Source of the DNA: Durusdinium trenchii
Lineage: Eukaryota > Sar > Dinophyceae > Suessiales > Symbiodiniaceae
NCBI GenBank assembly: GCA_963970005.1
Contig: CAXAMN010025672.1
Coordinates: 381,431-445,430, forward strand
Direction of reading: 5' to 3'
DNA: 64,000 nucleotides
Shown here: positions 33,533-45,400 of the stretch, piece after piece
Numbering within the stretch: position 1 is the first letter of the stretch
Layout: every line of letters starts with the position of its first letter
Program-made: the position numbers and the translations under genes
Notes under the pieces: generated by a model
The model's database searches: none
Told to the model about the DNA's origin: nothing
The model's input: only the letters and a program-made list of their open reading frames with translations

Positions 33533-34470
33533 GCGCGCCCTGAAGGACCGAACGGATCCCATCCACCCGGCGCCGTTTTGGGATTCGACGGTCCCCGCCA
33601 TTGAGCGGGGTGCTTCTGATAAGGCCAATGGGACAAAACACGTCTCCATTCGTTGGTCTTCCAGGCATCTCGAGGGATTTCTATCCAAGCAAAACCAGAA
33701 GGGGTCCTTCCTTGATATCTGTAAATACCAAAAAGAACCACCCTCTTCCCCAATGAAGCAGCATCGCTCACAAAAAAAAACTGACAATGACGAGGCCAAA
33801 CACTCCCTCTATTGCATTAAACTTAACCACATTCGCCTCAGGTCAACCACCCCAATGATTCCCAATTATGTGCCATGGAGTCTCTGGGAAGCAGTTCTCA
33901 CCATAAAATGGCCGCTCTTGGCCCGAGTTCGGAGGCGGCTGAAGGGACCGAGTGCGGCTTGGTTCATGTCTTTTTTTGGGGGGCTCCAAATGGCTTCAAG
34001 CTTCAAGGTAGTGTCTTGAAATTGCTCCCCGAGCTGCCGAAGCTCGAAGCCACGTCTCACAGTCGCAAGGACGTGCGGCTGGAGTAAGTTGTTGCTTTCA
34101 GATCTGAAAACGGGAAGCACAGAACAAGGCTGGGAGAGATTCTGGGCAAGCAACGGCAACGATCATAATTAGACTCGGCTTTAAAAATCAAAGGCTTGCG
34201 CGATCTTGCGCCAGCACCACCCAAAGGGCCCAAAGGGCCCAAGGGGTGGTTTATAGGCCCCCCCCACTATGTTTGAACCAATCACCATCATTTGGGTGCT
34301 GCTGGTGATGACTATTTGGTCAAACTGGCGGAACCCAAAGGAGTTCGTTCTGCGAATGACATGCGAATTATGTTTCGTAAGGCATGATGCACCGCGGAGA
34401 AGGGGTTCTGCTCTCTGGGCAGAACCTTCGCGGTCCAGTCCAGAAGACAAGGAAACAATGAGGAGCAAAG

Positions 34471-34572
34471 CATATGGGTGTGGGTCACTGTTGGACCCAG
34501 GTTGCCCACCGAAAATGAACAGAATACCCGTCAACCTTTTAGGGTGAGATCCAGGCGACCCACAGCCATATG
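34471..34572. mobile_element. Hairpin element, ATGGCTGTGGGTC family
   Basis: catatgggtgtgggtc and gacccacagccatatg are inverted, about 102 bp, in the probable intergenic interval. Confidence 0.6.
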
Positions 34573-37500
34573 GCTGCCAAGGTGTTAGGTAGTGGTATGT
34601 AATTACCTGGCCATGCTGAACACTTTGTGTGCTCCACCCAGAATCAAGGCCATTCCAAGCTGCGGCAGTGGAGGTGCACGATTCGGCTGGACGTGCCGGG
34701 CAAGCGGCGACGTTTCTATCTGCACTGATAACTAGGGACCGGATGGTTTTGGTATGGCAAGGTATCGCAGCTATCAGCTGACAACACACACAAAGGGACC
34801 AAGAAGATCTGAGCTGTCCAAAGACAGTTATATACAGTAGTTGTTCAAAGAGATCTTGCTGATATCCATCAACTGAAGAACCCGTTTTCATCCATGGAGT
34901 GACCAAGTGACCAGGTCAGGTAAATCACAGAAGACCTACATAGACCTCGAAACAGCTCTTGGCAAAACCCCAATTTCCATCGGACCCATCCCACAACACC
35001 GCTCGAGGTCAGGTCCTCCGGTCAAATGGAGGCATGACGATCTCAACAAAAGAATACTTCATGCTGCGAAAGACAGGCCATTTACGTTCGGCCATTTGAA
35101 TTCTGTCAAAGGTGCTTTCCAGGACAAGAACAGGAAACACTCCTTTTACTTCAGGAGCACCAACACACATTCCGCTTCATCCAGCTCTCCATCGTGACAC
35201 CCTGATGGTGCCCATCGGTTCGGCGGCAGTGCCCTGCCGCGCACGGAACGCTCGTCATTTTGCGGTCCGTGGGATCGTGTCCACTCGGCTTCGTGAGCTT
35301 CGAGGCTTCATTCGAAGAAATCTCACAGGGCTCTCAGTTTGAGTTCGTTGGGATCTTAGAGCCCCTAGAAATATTATATATATATGTTATATTATAGAAT
35401 CTTATTTTGCATCTGTTGTTGGCACTAGTGACCCTGAAGTTTCGGGGATCCTGAGGTTTTCTTGTCGGAGCAAACCCAAGTTTTCTCCAAGTATGGAACA
35501 TTTATTACATACCCTAAATGGGTAGACCCCTGAAACTACCCTAAATGTAGACAAATATGCCAGTCCCATGGAGTGTCTGGGAAGGAACGATCATGTACAG
35601 CGAGGTGATTCCCATGGTCACTCTATTGCACGGCACCCACTGAGGAGGTGCGGAACAAAAAGGTTTGGGAAATTGGTATTGGTCCAGAGTCATTCCCAAA
35701 CACTCCATGAACCTAGCCTAACAATGACCAAACTTGCAGTGCTTGAAGAGGGGTCAGGTCAAGCTTCCAGTCATTTCCTGCTATCTCAGCAAATGTCTAC
35801 TGTCATGACCTCCACCTTTTGTTGTTTGTTCGCACCTGTGGCTGCGAGAAACACCTGTTGCTTTGCCTGCTTGGCCGAGCCAGCTGCCATTAGTGTGGCT
35901 TGTTCCAATCGATACCTGGACATTTGTTACGGCCTGTAGTGATGTCTCGCTATGGTTCTTTGCGACACTTACGGACGATCTGGTTCGCCATCGACCTGAG
36001 TTTCTCCACATCTGGTCTGAACGAAAAAAGGCACGCTGAGGACCTGCGTTTCTCCGGCTGGATCAGACGTGGCGCCGTTACTGACCTACATCGGTCGGGG
36101 GGTGGGTCGCACGGTTGCGAGGTATGGCGGAGGATGCTTGAGAAATCCGAGAGGTATGGCACGGTAGACCAAACCGAACCCCGGTATGGCGCCTGGTTTT
36201 AGGGGTGGGGTAAGCCTTGTGGGTGTCGTTTGTCCCAAGGATGGCTGGTTGAACAAGCTTCCTTTGCATGCAAAGCCGGAAGTTGATCTTGGAATAGGTG
36301 ACATATTGCATGACGTGGATATGTTGCTATAAGCATGAGTCGAATCTTACAAAGGACAACCAATGAACTACACTAGATTACTTATAGGTTTCTGTTTGGG
36401 ATAAAGGTACATCTACAAGTGGCTTGTGGGTTGGGCAAGCGGTGGTCACAAATTGGTCAGGATCAGCTGGAAGAAACTGCGGGGACTGGGAAGATGCAGC
36501 TGTACCGCCACAAGGTCTAAGGTCAACATAGGTCAACCACCAAACCATTGCCTTTGGCGAACGCATGTCACCTGAGTGGCCTGCATTCTCGCAACAAACA
36601 CATGATTCAACACACCAAAGCGCAATGCGGACCCTTTGGACAGCGCTCCGTGCATGATCGGCACAGAATGCCGAATGTGATGGCTTTGGAAGATGCCTCA
36701 ACACTAGGGACTTCGGACCAAATGCCTGTCCTGCTTCTCCTGCCATGAATTCAACCACAAAGAACGTATAAATGTATGAAGCAAAATCTAAAATCAGATC
36801 AACCAAATTGATTCACCGCGCAAAAAACAAACACAATCAGAGATCCCGACCGTATGAATGCCGGTCCTGTGGCCCTCCTAGTCTTGGCACTCCTCGTCTA
36901 GGCCCGACTGGCCCGACTGGTCCCTTTGAGCTGAGACATGGACGGCATCGCATGGGGTGGACGTCTCAGGATCGCGTGGGATCTGACGTCGTGGGACTGG
37001 CCGATGGCTGGTTCTTTTGTTCTAAGCAATGTTAGTTTCATGGAGTGTCTGGGGATGGCAGGTGGCTTTCCAAAACGCGGAGACGGGTCAGGACCGAGGA
37101 CGGAAGACCAACTAGGCACCCCCACAACAATCACAGCTACCGTTGGCCTGGCTTGTGCTACATAGTGCTTTATTTATTATGTTTTCGGCCTTCTTTCACA
37201 TATCAAAGTTGAATAAAATACATGTTTTGCAATGCCAGCCACACATGAAGGTTCCAACCATGCATATTATGACACCAACTATATGATCGTATGACTCATT
37301 ATATTGTATTGTTATATTAAGATGTCACACAGTAATACAGAATATATCATGATATACGTTGATGACATCTTTCTTTCTTTCTTTCAATTGGACACTTCGA
37401 TTGGACGGATCGGCAGGTCGTTGATGACATATCGAAATCAAATTCTGTCAGCGGTTATGGCACTCATTTTCGATCTCCCGGATCCTGAATGCCATGAAAA

Positions 37501-37744
37501 ACGATGGCCCGGTGAGACTCCTCATGGCCCACGTGAACGATCCTCTGTCCTGAGACCCAAAACGATCCGAAACTCAACCCCAAAATGCAACCAACATCGA
37601 GGTCATCATTGAATGATCTACAGTAAATTTATCAACAAAAAGGCCGCAGACATATCAACCAGCCAATACAGTCTTACAAACCAATCTGACCAGATGGACC
37701 AATCTGACCTCTGACCGGCGGGCCGATTGGTCAAATCGGCGGCC

Positions 37745-37868
37745 TTAGGCCGTGCGTTTGCTGCTGCGCTCTTGTTGGGCGATGCTCATGGATTTCACCT
37801 CGGTGTTTAAGACCGCCAGGCTCGCCTTCATCTCCTTGGAGCGGGAGGCAGGGCTTCCCAAGGCTTCC
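37745..37868 (-). CDS. Gene A last exon with stop codon (VKSMSIAQQERSSKRTA-stop)
   Basis: Open frame of about 40 codons with heptad-like spacing (KEMKASLAVLNTEVKSM) ending in TAA at 37,745-37,747. Acceptor placed at ttttag|GG. The phase does not close with the exon at 38,367, so a further small exon or another acceptor is needed. Gene membership is inferred from position and strand, since the gene B counterpart is outside the window. Confidence 0.6.
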
Positions 37869-40800
37869 CTAAAAGGCGGCTAAGTAAAACACGGGATGGG
37901 TCGTTTTATTGAAGGGTGTGAAAGAAGGTGGTGCTACAGTGAACTGATTTCAATGATTCTGAGGCCTATTTCAGACTCTATTGGGATTCATGAACATTTC
38001 AGGTGTCACACTGATGACCGGGAGCTTCTTCAAAAGAGTCTCCAGGTTATAGATCTTGCGAAAAACAGGTTCCGAATTTGGACGATGAGATGTCGAATCA
38101 ACGGAACAGGAAGTACAAAGAACATACAGACATATATGCCAACAAAACACATAAACTAACTATATATATAATGGAATTGAAAAAAAGAAAACACCATGTG
38201 GCTCGGATTAAACACCATGAAAACCACTCGTATAGAATATGGTATAATATATATATATATCTTTTGAGTTTTGTCCGCACCGTTCCGCGGTGTGCGAACG
38301 CCGCACCGTGTCGCCGAGTTCGAGTTCGGTGGTGCTCGGCGAAGCGTGGGTCCAAGGAACGGCGACCATCTCCTGTAGGGCTTTGGTGGCCAACAGGGTG
38401 GCCACCGTGTCGCTCTTCTTGACCTCTCCGCGGATCTTCAGCATGCCCTGCGCTTCGATGTTTGGCTGTGGGTCCAGGTCTGGATGTCCCAGTCAGCCTG
38501 GTGGGTGGACATCCCGAACGAAGCGAGGAATCTTTTCATTTGACCCACAGTCATTTGTTCAGTTTCTCACCTGAGGAGGACGAGGGTTCTTGTGAACAAC
38601 AGTTCATGAAAAGGATAGATCCCTTGCCGGACAGGATCAGCGAATTTCATGTTTGGGGTAGTATGATAGTAGTATAGCGGTGATCTTTGAAGGGTCTCTT
38701 CATTGATTCTCCTGTATGCTATGTCACCAGAACAATTCCATTGGAGGAACCAAATGGGCACGTAGACAAATGTACTGCTCAGGTCCTGAATGGAGGAATC
38801 GTTGAAGAACAAACGTTCCCTTCAATGGTCAGCTTTCTTGAGGAAACAAACAAATGATAACACATTTAATTTAATTGGCCTTAGAGGCTAACGTTGACCG
38901 TACTTACCGTAATACTCATTATTAATATTCACTACGTTCCACATTGAAAACACTCTAGCGGCACCCTTTTTGACGACCAACGTGATGCCAAATCCACATT
39001 TGAGTGGATCAGTTTTACCCAAAAAGATTGAGCCCATCCACCAGAGTTGTTTTCCAACCGCCTGATATGCCGTGGGTTGAGTCATTTGGCGCGACTTTCT
39101 TGAGGTTCTCGATGATTCTCGCAACTATCTGGCAGGAATGGGCATCCCAAAGATTGAACTCTTCAAATACAGGTTGCAGTGTGGCTCTGTTCTTCTCTAC
39201 CACCCCCAAACAAGAACAAGCAATCACCTCTGTTGTGCATCGGCCCTCGCTGATCCCCCTCCATCGGCCCTCGCCGACCCTCGGTTGCCTGAACCAACTC
39301 GGTGACATCCATCGTGCCACTGCCATCTGCATCGATGACCTGTGTTGGTCGTCACAGCTTGGTCAGAGTATTTGCTGTTAGATACCGGCGGCTTCGAGGG
39401 CTAAGTTTACGCTACTATGCACAAGTTTAACCGAGCATGGAACAGTTGGTTTGCGTTTCTTCATAGATTCGCCAACCAACCTGTGGAATGTCATACCGGA
39501 AAGGATGAGGTTTTATGAAGATTTCATTGAACATCATAGACCACTTGGACACATGAAATAAAGGGTAGCGTGAAATAGCGTGAAATACTCGTGAAGTAGC
39601 ATAAATGCTACTAGGGGCTCCTGGCCTTGCTACTAGGAACAAGAAGCTACTAGGGGCTCCGTTGGGCATGAAAGCACAAGTTTATCCGTGAAGTTGGACC
39701 CTCCCAGAACATGATTCAGTGGTACTTGGGGACACGTGGTGGTTCCAAAGGTTGCAGGGAAGACTTCGTTCTGATATAATATGTCTGAAACCAAGGTCCT
39801 TGATTGATATTGTACTTGTTTAAAACGGGTTAAACAAACAGCACCAAAAAATAAAAACAAACAAGTGAGCACAGGGTAAACTTAGGCGCGACAACATGTA
39901 TTGAGTAAACTTTGATGTGGGCAAATGCACAAGTTTACTAGCGAGGTTTGAAGTTGAGGATATATTATAATATGATTTCATCTTAGATACATATCATATT
40001 GCAATTTAATAGCAGTTTTAGACTGTTTCATAACAAACATCAACACTGATAGCATGATTTTTCTACCCAGGTTATCTTGGATGGATGGAGGTGCAACATC
40101 TCCATCGAATGGCAGGCAAGGCAAAGAAAGAAAACGGACGGAAAGGAGCTTCATCAGGCTGGAGCATGTCTTCACCTGCCAACACCCTTCGGAAGGCGCA
40201 TTTGGTAGGGAACGTTTTTGGTAAATTCCTTACATCCTTCAGTTAACGGTTGCATGGTATAAAACGACTTTGGCTACGGCTAGGCTACTTGGACCCTCCA
40301 AAGTACGACACAGACTCATGACCCAAACCCACGAAAGAAACGGTGCTACTTGGAGGTCTACATCCAAACCTCCTTACCTCGGCTGTATGAAAAACACATC
40401 TCCGCAGCTGTCTGGAAAACCTTCCGTCTTGAAACAAAAGGAAACGCCCGGGACGTTGGAGCTCTGGTGTAGCAGTGTAGCCATAGATTGAACATCCCAC
40501 CGACAAGTCGGCCCAAGTTCTCCAAATTTGGTTCGACAAGCAAAGACCCCTGCAAGCTACATCTCAACAGCATGATCAACACTTGTTAAATGCCCAATTC
40601 CATACCTGGACCATCCAATGGGTGTCCAATGGAGATTCCTAAGTAGTGTAGTACGGTAGTCCAGATATATAGTCAGTCTATGTGTTCGGAGATGTCTTTT
40701 GCAAGAATCGTCAGAGATGTTCTTTGCTCCCTCAGATGCTGTTACTTTATCCTTTTGGAGGCCCAAACATGACCACGCAAAGAGCCATGTGGCTTTCAAA

Positions 40801-42439
40801 CTGGGCTCGCCACGTGGCACGCTTTCGAGCGTCGAACCACCGGCCGCCCCACCTCGAAGAGGTTGGCCCGATCCGGCGGGAGGTCCAATTCATCCATCAA
40901 GGTCTGAACGGTGCGGTCCTGACGTCGGGTCCGGTCGGGTCCGTTCAACCATGAAAGGATATATATATATATATGTCCAACCACTCCATGTATGGAATAT
41001 TGATCCCCCCAAAAGCCCATATACATATATGCAGAAAGAAGACGCTAGGGATTCCCGGCCCACCATGGTTCAAATGAGCCTTTGCTAAACAACCATGGTT
41101 TTACTAAGGGTTATATAATATATCATATGCCAAACAATGCATGCATGGAATATTTACATGCATCATATATATATATATACATAATATCATAAATTCATGG
41201 CCCACCATTGTTAAAATCGGTCTTTACCAAAAAACAGCCATAGATTCACTAAGAATTTTAAACAGTTATATCCAAAACACTCCATGTATGAAAGAATTAC
41301 CTGTAGCCTATATTATGTATATATATATATTATATATTCTTTATACATCCTCGAGATTCAAGGCCCACCAATGGTCTGATGGATCTTTACCAAATAACCC
41401 TGGTTTTACTAATGACTTTGTTATGTATATATATATATATTCCAAACACTCCATGTTATGGAATATGGATCTATAGCACTATCTATAGCCTATACTTGTA
41501 TGAGGGATTCCTGGCCCACCTTGGTTTGGATGGGTCTTTCCCAAACAGCCATAGTTTACACATATTTTTATATATAAACACTCCATATACGGAATATGGT
41601 GGCATTTTGGTAAGGACTCCATACATGGTACATATTCCATGAAGTATTTAATATATATATATACTAATTATATATATACTATTATGCATGCATGTATTGT
41701 ACCAGCAATCCTTGCTCTCTTCTAATTGAACCCCCTCTCAGCACCAAATTGCCATCCCCTTCAACGTAACCAGCAGATTGGCACAAGCAATATCTTCTGA
41801 AACAGCTATGTAAGATAGTTATACAAGTGTGCTAAAGATCGTCATATCACGATGTGAACTTTGCAGCACATGCTTTGAGCGTCATTTGGACCCATCCGGT
41901 GCTACGTTTGGAAGAGGTAGAGTGTAGAACCTTTCGAAGAGAGCTCTTAGCCTGGTGTGGATGCACCAGGCACCGGGCATGTTCCACTCACCTGTCATCC
42001 GCTTCACTTCTGAAGACTGACGTTCCCGTCGAGGCAGGTCATGCAAGGAGTCAAGTCAGCTTGATCTTCCGTTGAAAGAAACTCCAAAATCAGAAACGTC
42101 AACGTTGCCAACTGGAACCACCCCTTGCGTCAATTGGACTTCCTGCCGATGTCCATCGCAAACACCCAAACATTCGACCAACATCCCTGGATCAATCGAG
42201 ATGTCGAAACGAACGAATCATCCGAGTCCTGGATCACCAACAAGAAGAGTTCTTTGCTAATGGCCTCAACCCCGCGAGCGGTTTCAGAGTTTCGGCGTTT
42301 TTTTTTCCGGCAGGACTGGTCTCTGTTACGCATGTTCTTCTCCTTCAGAGACGCCGGTGGGTCCCACCACGCGCAAGGTCAACGGACCGAACGCTGTGTC
42401 CGCCACGCCACACGTAAGACCGACCGCATCACCTGGGAG

Positions 42440-42471
<32 letters not shown>

Positions 42472-45400
42472 CTGAGCAGTCAGCAGATGATGAAGTCAGT
42501 GGAATGCTTTCAATTAAGGCGAATGTCCACACGTTTTGAAGAGATGTGGTGGCATGGTGGCATGGCGCATGGCGCAAGAAAAATCCCGTGAAAGAAACGT
42601 ACTCAGGTCTGCATGTTGGCCAGTCTTACGACATGACGTGCAGAATTGTCCGTTTGAGGTGCCATGGCTCTTCTGGATGATGCTGGTCTTGACCAGTCCA
42701 GCAGTTTGAAAAAGGTCTGCAGCCTTTATGACTTTGAAAATGGTTTGGGTTCGATTTGGACCTTTTATTCTGTGCTTCCCTTTTTCCTTTTGGTTCCTTT
42801 CCAAGCCGGGGCAACGAGCCGCACTCGGACCTTCGCCCAGCACTCGGACCATGGCCCCCCCACGATCTCGTGGATGTCTTCATCGGTGTAGGCGGAGCTG
42901 GGCTCGTTCAGGTCCAAGGTGTTCCGTGTTTTGGAGGCCTCAGGAGGAGTCCAGGAGTCGACTGAGTGTTTCGTTGTTCTTTGCGCGTGGAAAATCGAAA
43001 AAAGTGACACAACACAGCCTGTGAAAACTATCATGTGCCTGTGACAAAGGCGCCTTTGGCACTTTGGGAAGAGCTTGGTTCGTTCGCAAAAGGAACTTCA
43101 GGCGCTCTTGTTTTCATCGGAATTCCTTCGTGATAGTTGTAACATGTAACCTGTTCTTGGAGCTGACCTCGAGCTGAACTCGAGGTAATCAATTAAGGAA
43201 AGAAGCAAAGGTCTTGTCTGTGAGAATTGTTTAAAGACAGGATCGACTTCCTGAGTCTCACGGCTTTTCTGCCCCCGTTCTGCACCCGCAGCAGCACGGC
43301 GACAGCTGAGCGACCTCCGGTTTCACCGGGTCCCGCACGCCAATCTGACCTGCTTCGTCAGCCTCTTGGAAGGATCGATACGCTTGGGCGAACTTCTTCA
43401 GCAGTTCGCCTGGAAGAGAAGAGCGACATGTCCTGATGATGTGAGGATAGATGGTCCTATGCATGATGGGTGGACCCGCTGGATACCCAGGACCACAGAT
43501 CGACGGATCGGTGGTAGGATCGACAGATACAAAGACGTGCCACGCAACCATCATGATCCACACCCTCCATGGTCAACCCAGCGAAAGCACGAGATGGACA
43601 CATCCATGAGTGCTCTGGGTTTCTAGCCCAGTGGTAAGACATTACAAGGCTTTGTTGGGTGAAGTCCCTTGGCATGGTGGTTTGGAGAATGTGAACAAAA
43701 AGCGGATCCCTCTTCGGTCAAGGCCAAACCATTTTCAGCCTCCAAGACTTCTCCAGTGGTTGGAACATTCGCCTCTAGGTAACATGAACTAGCGACTGTG
43801 CAGAACGAGGATTCGGTGCTTAGAATCGGAACGAACCTGCTGAACCTGCTGAGCAAATGTTTCTGTTTCAGGTGTTGCTGAGCACAGCTACTGCCCAAGC
43901 CTACCATAATCAAATCTGGTGACACCAACAAGCTGGTATGATGTGAAACCAGGCCCTGAGCTCTGTCCCTATCTCTCTCTCTCTCTTATTAGGTTGGAGG
44001 CCATCGCTATTAGATTGGAGGCCATCGCTACGTAGTAGGTTGGAGGCCATTACAAATAGGTTGGCCTCTCTTCTCTCCCTATCTGTATCTCTCTTTACAA
44101 ATTCACCATTCTCCCAATGCCCAGTCACGTGTGGTCCGCGCGATACCTGATGGCGGCAGCTGCTCCATTGACGTGTACAACACCGTGTATATATATTAAT
44201 GTATTATTAAGTTATTATATGACCATACAATACATAAATATATATATATATGTAGTTATACAATATTATGCATATAAATATCAGGATGCCGTCAGGGTGC
44301 ATACTTCTGGATACATCCCAAAAGGGAGGGCCCAGGTATGGTCATACCCACCTGATTGACTTCGACGAAAGCCTGAAGACTCCAAACCACACTTTCGGAC
44401 ACTTGACGTGTGTTCATTCACCACGGTCGCCCACACGACTCAAAGCGGAATCACCCTGCACCAAAAATAAGGTGACACCAAATCAGCACATTCAACCTTT
44501 GAGTCACGCATGCTCTGAGTCCACACAGCTCCTGCAGAGGTATCGGTATCTACATCATGACATGAGATTGCTTGCCCTATCTTACTTTGGGCTCCAAGTA
44601 GTTTTCTTAACCGCGAATAAGACTGAAGAAACAATACAACGATTCAGGTTGCAACTGATTTCCCCACACCCGGGGCTTTCCAATCGGAATTTTGGAGAAA
44701 CGTTCTCCGTTACGGTCCGGTTCTCCAACAGAACACCGAGCTGCGGATGGATTCACGAGCGTGTTGCTCGGAAGTAGTTGCCTCTGTCTCCTGCCGACAT
44801 CGGATGCGTTAGGACCCGGCACCCATCGAAGCGTTAGGATGAACGGACCCAAGGTCACCCGCCCAAACACGCAAGGTCACGCAGCATATTCGCCTCCATT
44901 GTGGTTGACCCAGGGTCAATGCGAGCATATAATTCTAGTTGTGTTTTCCTGTCTGGGTGGCCGGAAAGCCTTTGACTGGGTCTGCGTGGGTGTGATAAAC
45001 ACAACATGATCAAATATGATCTTCTTCGCTTCTCCTAGCAAGTGCTGAGGAAATTTGACAAGGCACCCTGGACATGGGTGGCCCAAATAAACATCGCTGT
45101 GCTGAAAGTCGAAGCAGGCCGTCTTACCTTTGGGTTCATGATCGTCACTCAAGGCTGGAGTGACACCCCAAACTCATTTGGGATGAAGAAATCACCAGAA
45201 GCCTCCTGAGAGGAACATCAGATCAGTGGCTATTGCTAGATTTGCTAGGTAGGTCGCTAGGTCTTTCATGTTCAATAATATCCAAGTCAGTGGAATTTCC
45301 ATGTTCAAATACGTGCGCAGTATGCCACCAAGAACATAGAAGGTAGTGGTGAATGCAAAAAAAACAAACCAAGTTGCTAGTGAAACCTGGTCACAGGAGA

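Larger units (their letters stand above)
32572..37744. other. Probable intergenic interval between gene A and the candidate start of gene B
   Basis: About 5.2 kb with one hairpin element (34.47 kb), a degenerate satellite (33.49 kb) and (TA)n near 35,370 and 32,860. No promoter motif is recognisable; TATA boxes are not expected in dinoflagellates. GC-rich patches at 33.55 and 36.05 kb may hide small exons. Confidence 0.4.

Noticed and set aside
33540..33610. Minus-strand ATG followed by AGTVESQNGAGWMGSVRSF as a start exon
   Set aside because: Plausible but no splice donor or downstream exon could be matched; composition alone is not enough.
34181..34906. 241-codon minus-strand frame
   Set aside because: It runs through a hairpin element and shows no domain, no exon-like GC bias and no paralogue.
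35950..36162. Minus-strand frame (RPDVEKLRSMANQIVRKCRK) as an exon
   Set aside because: Both strands are open here and no homologous exon or consistent phase was found.
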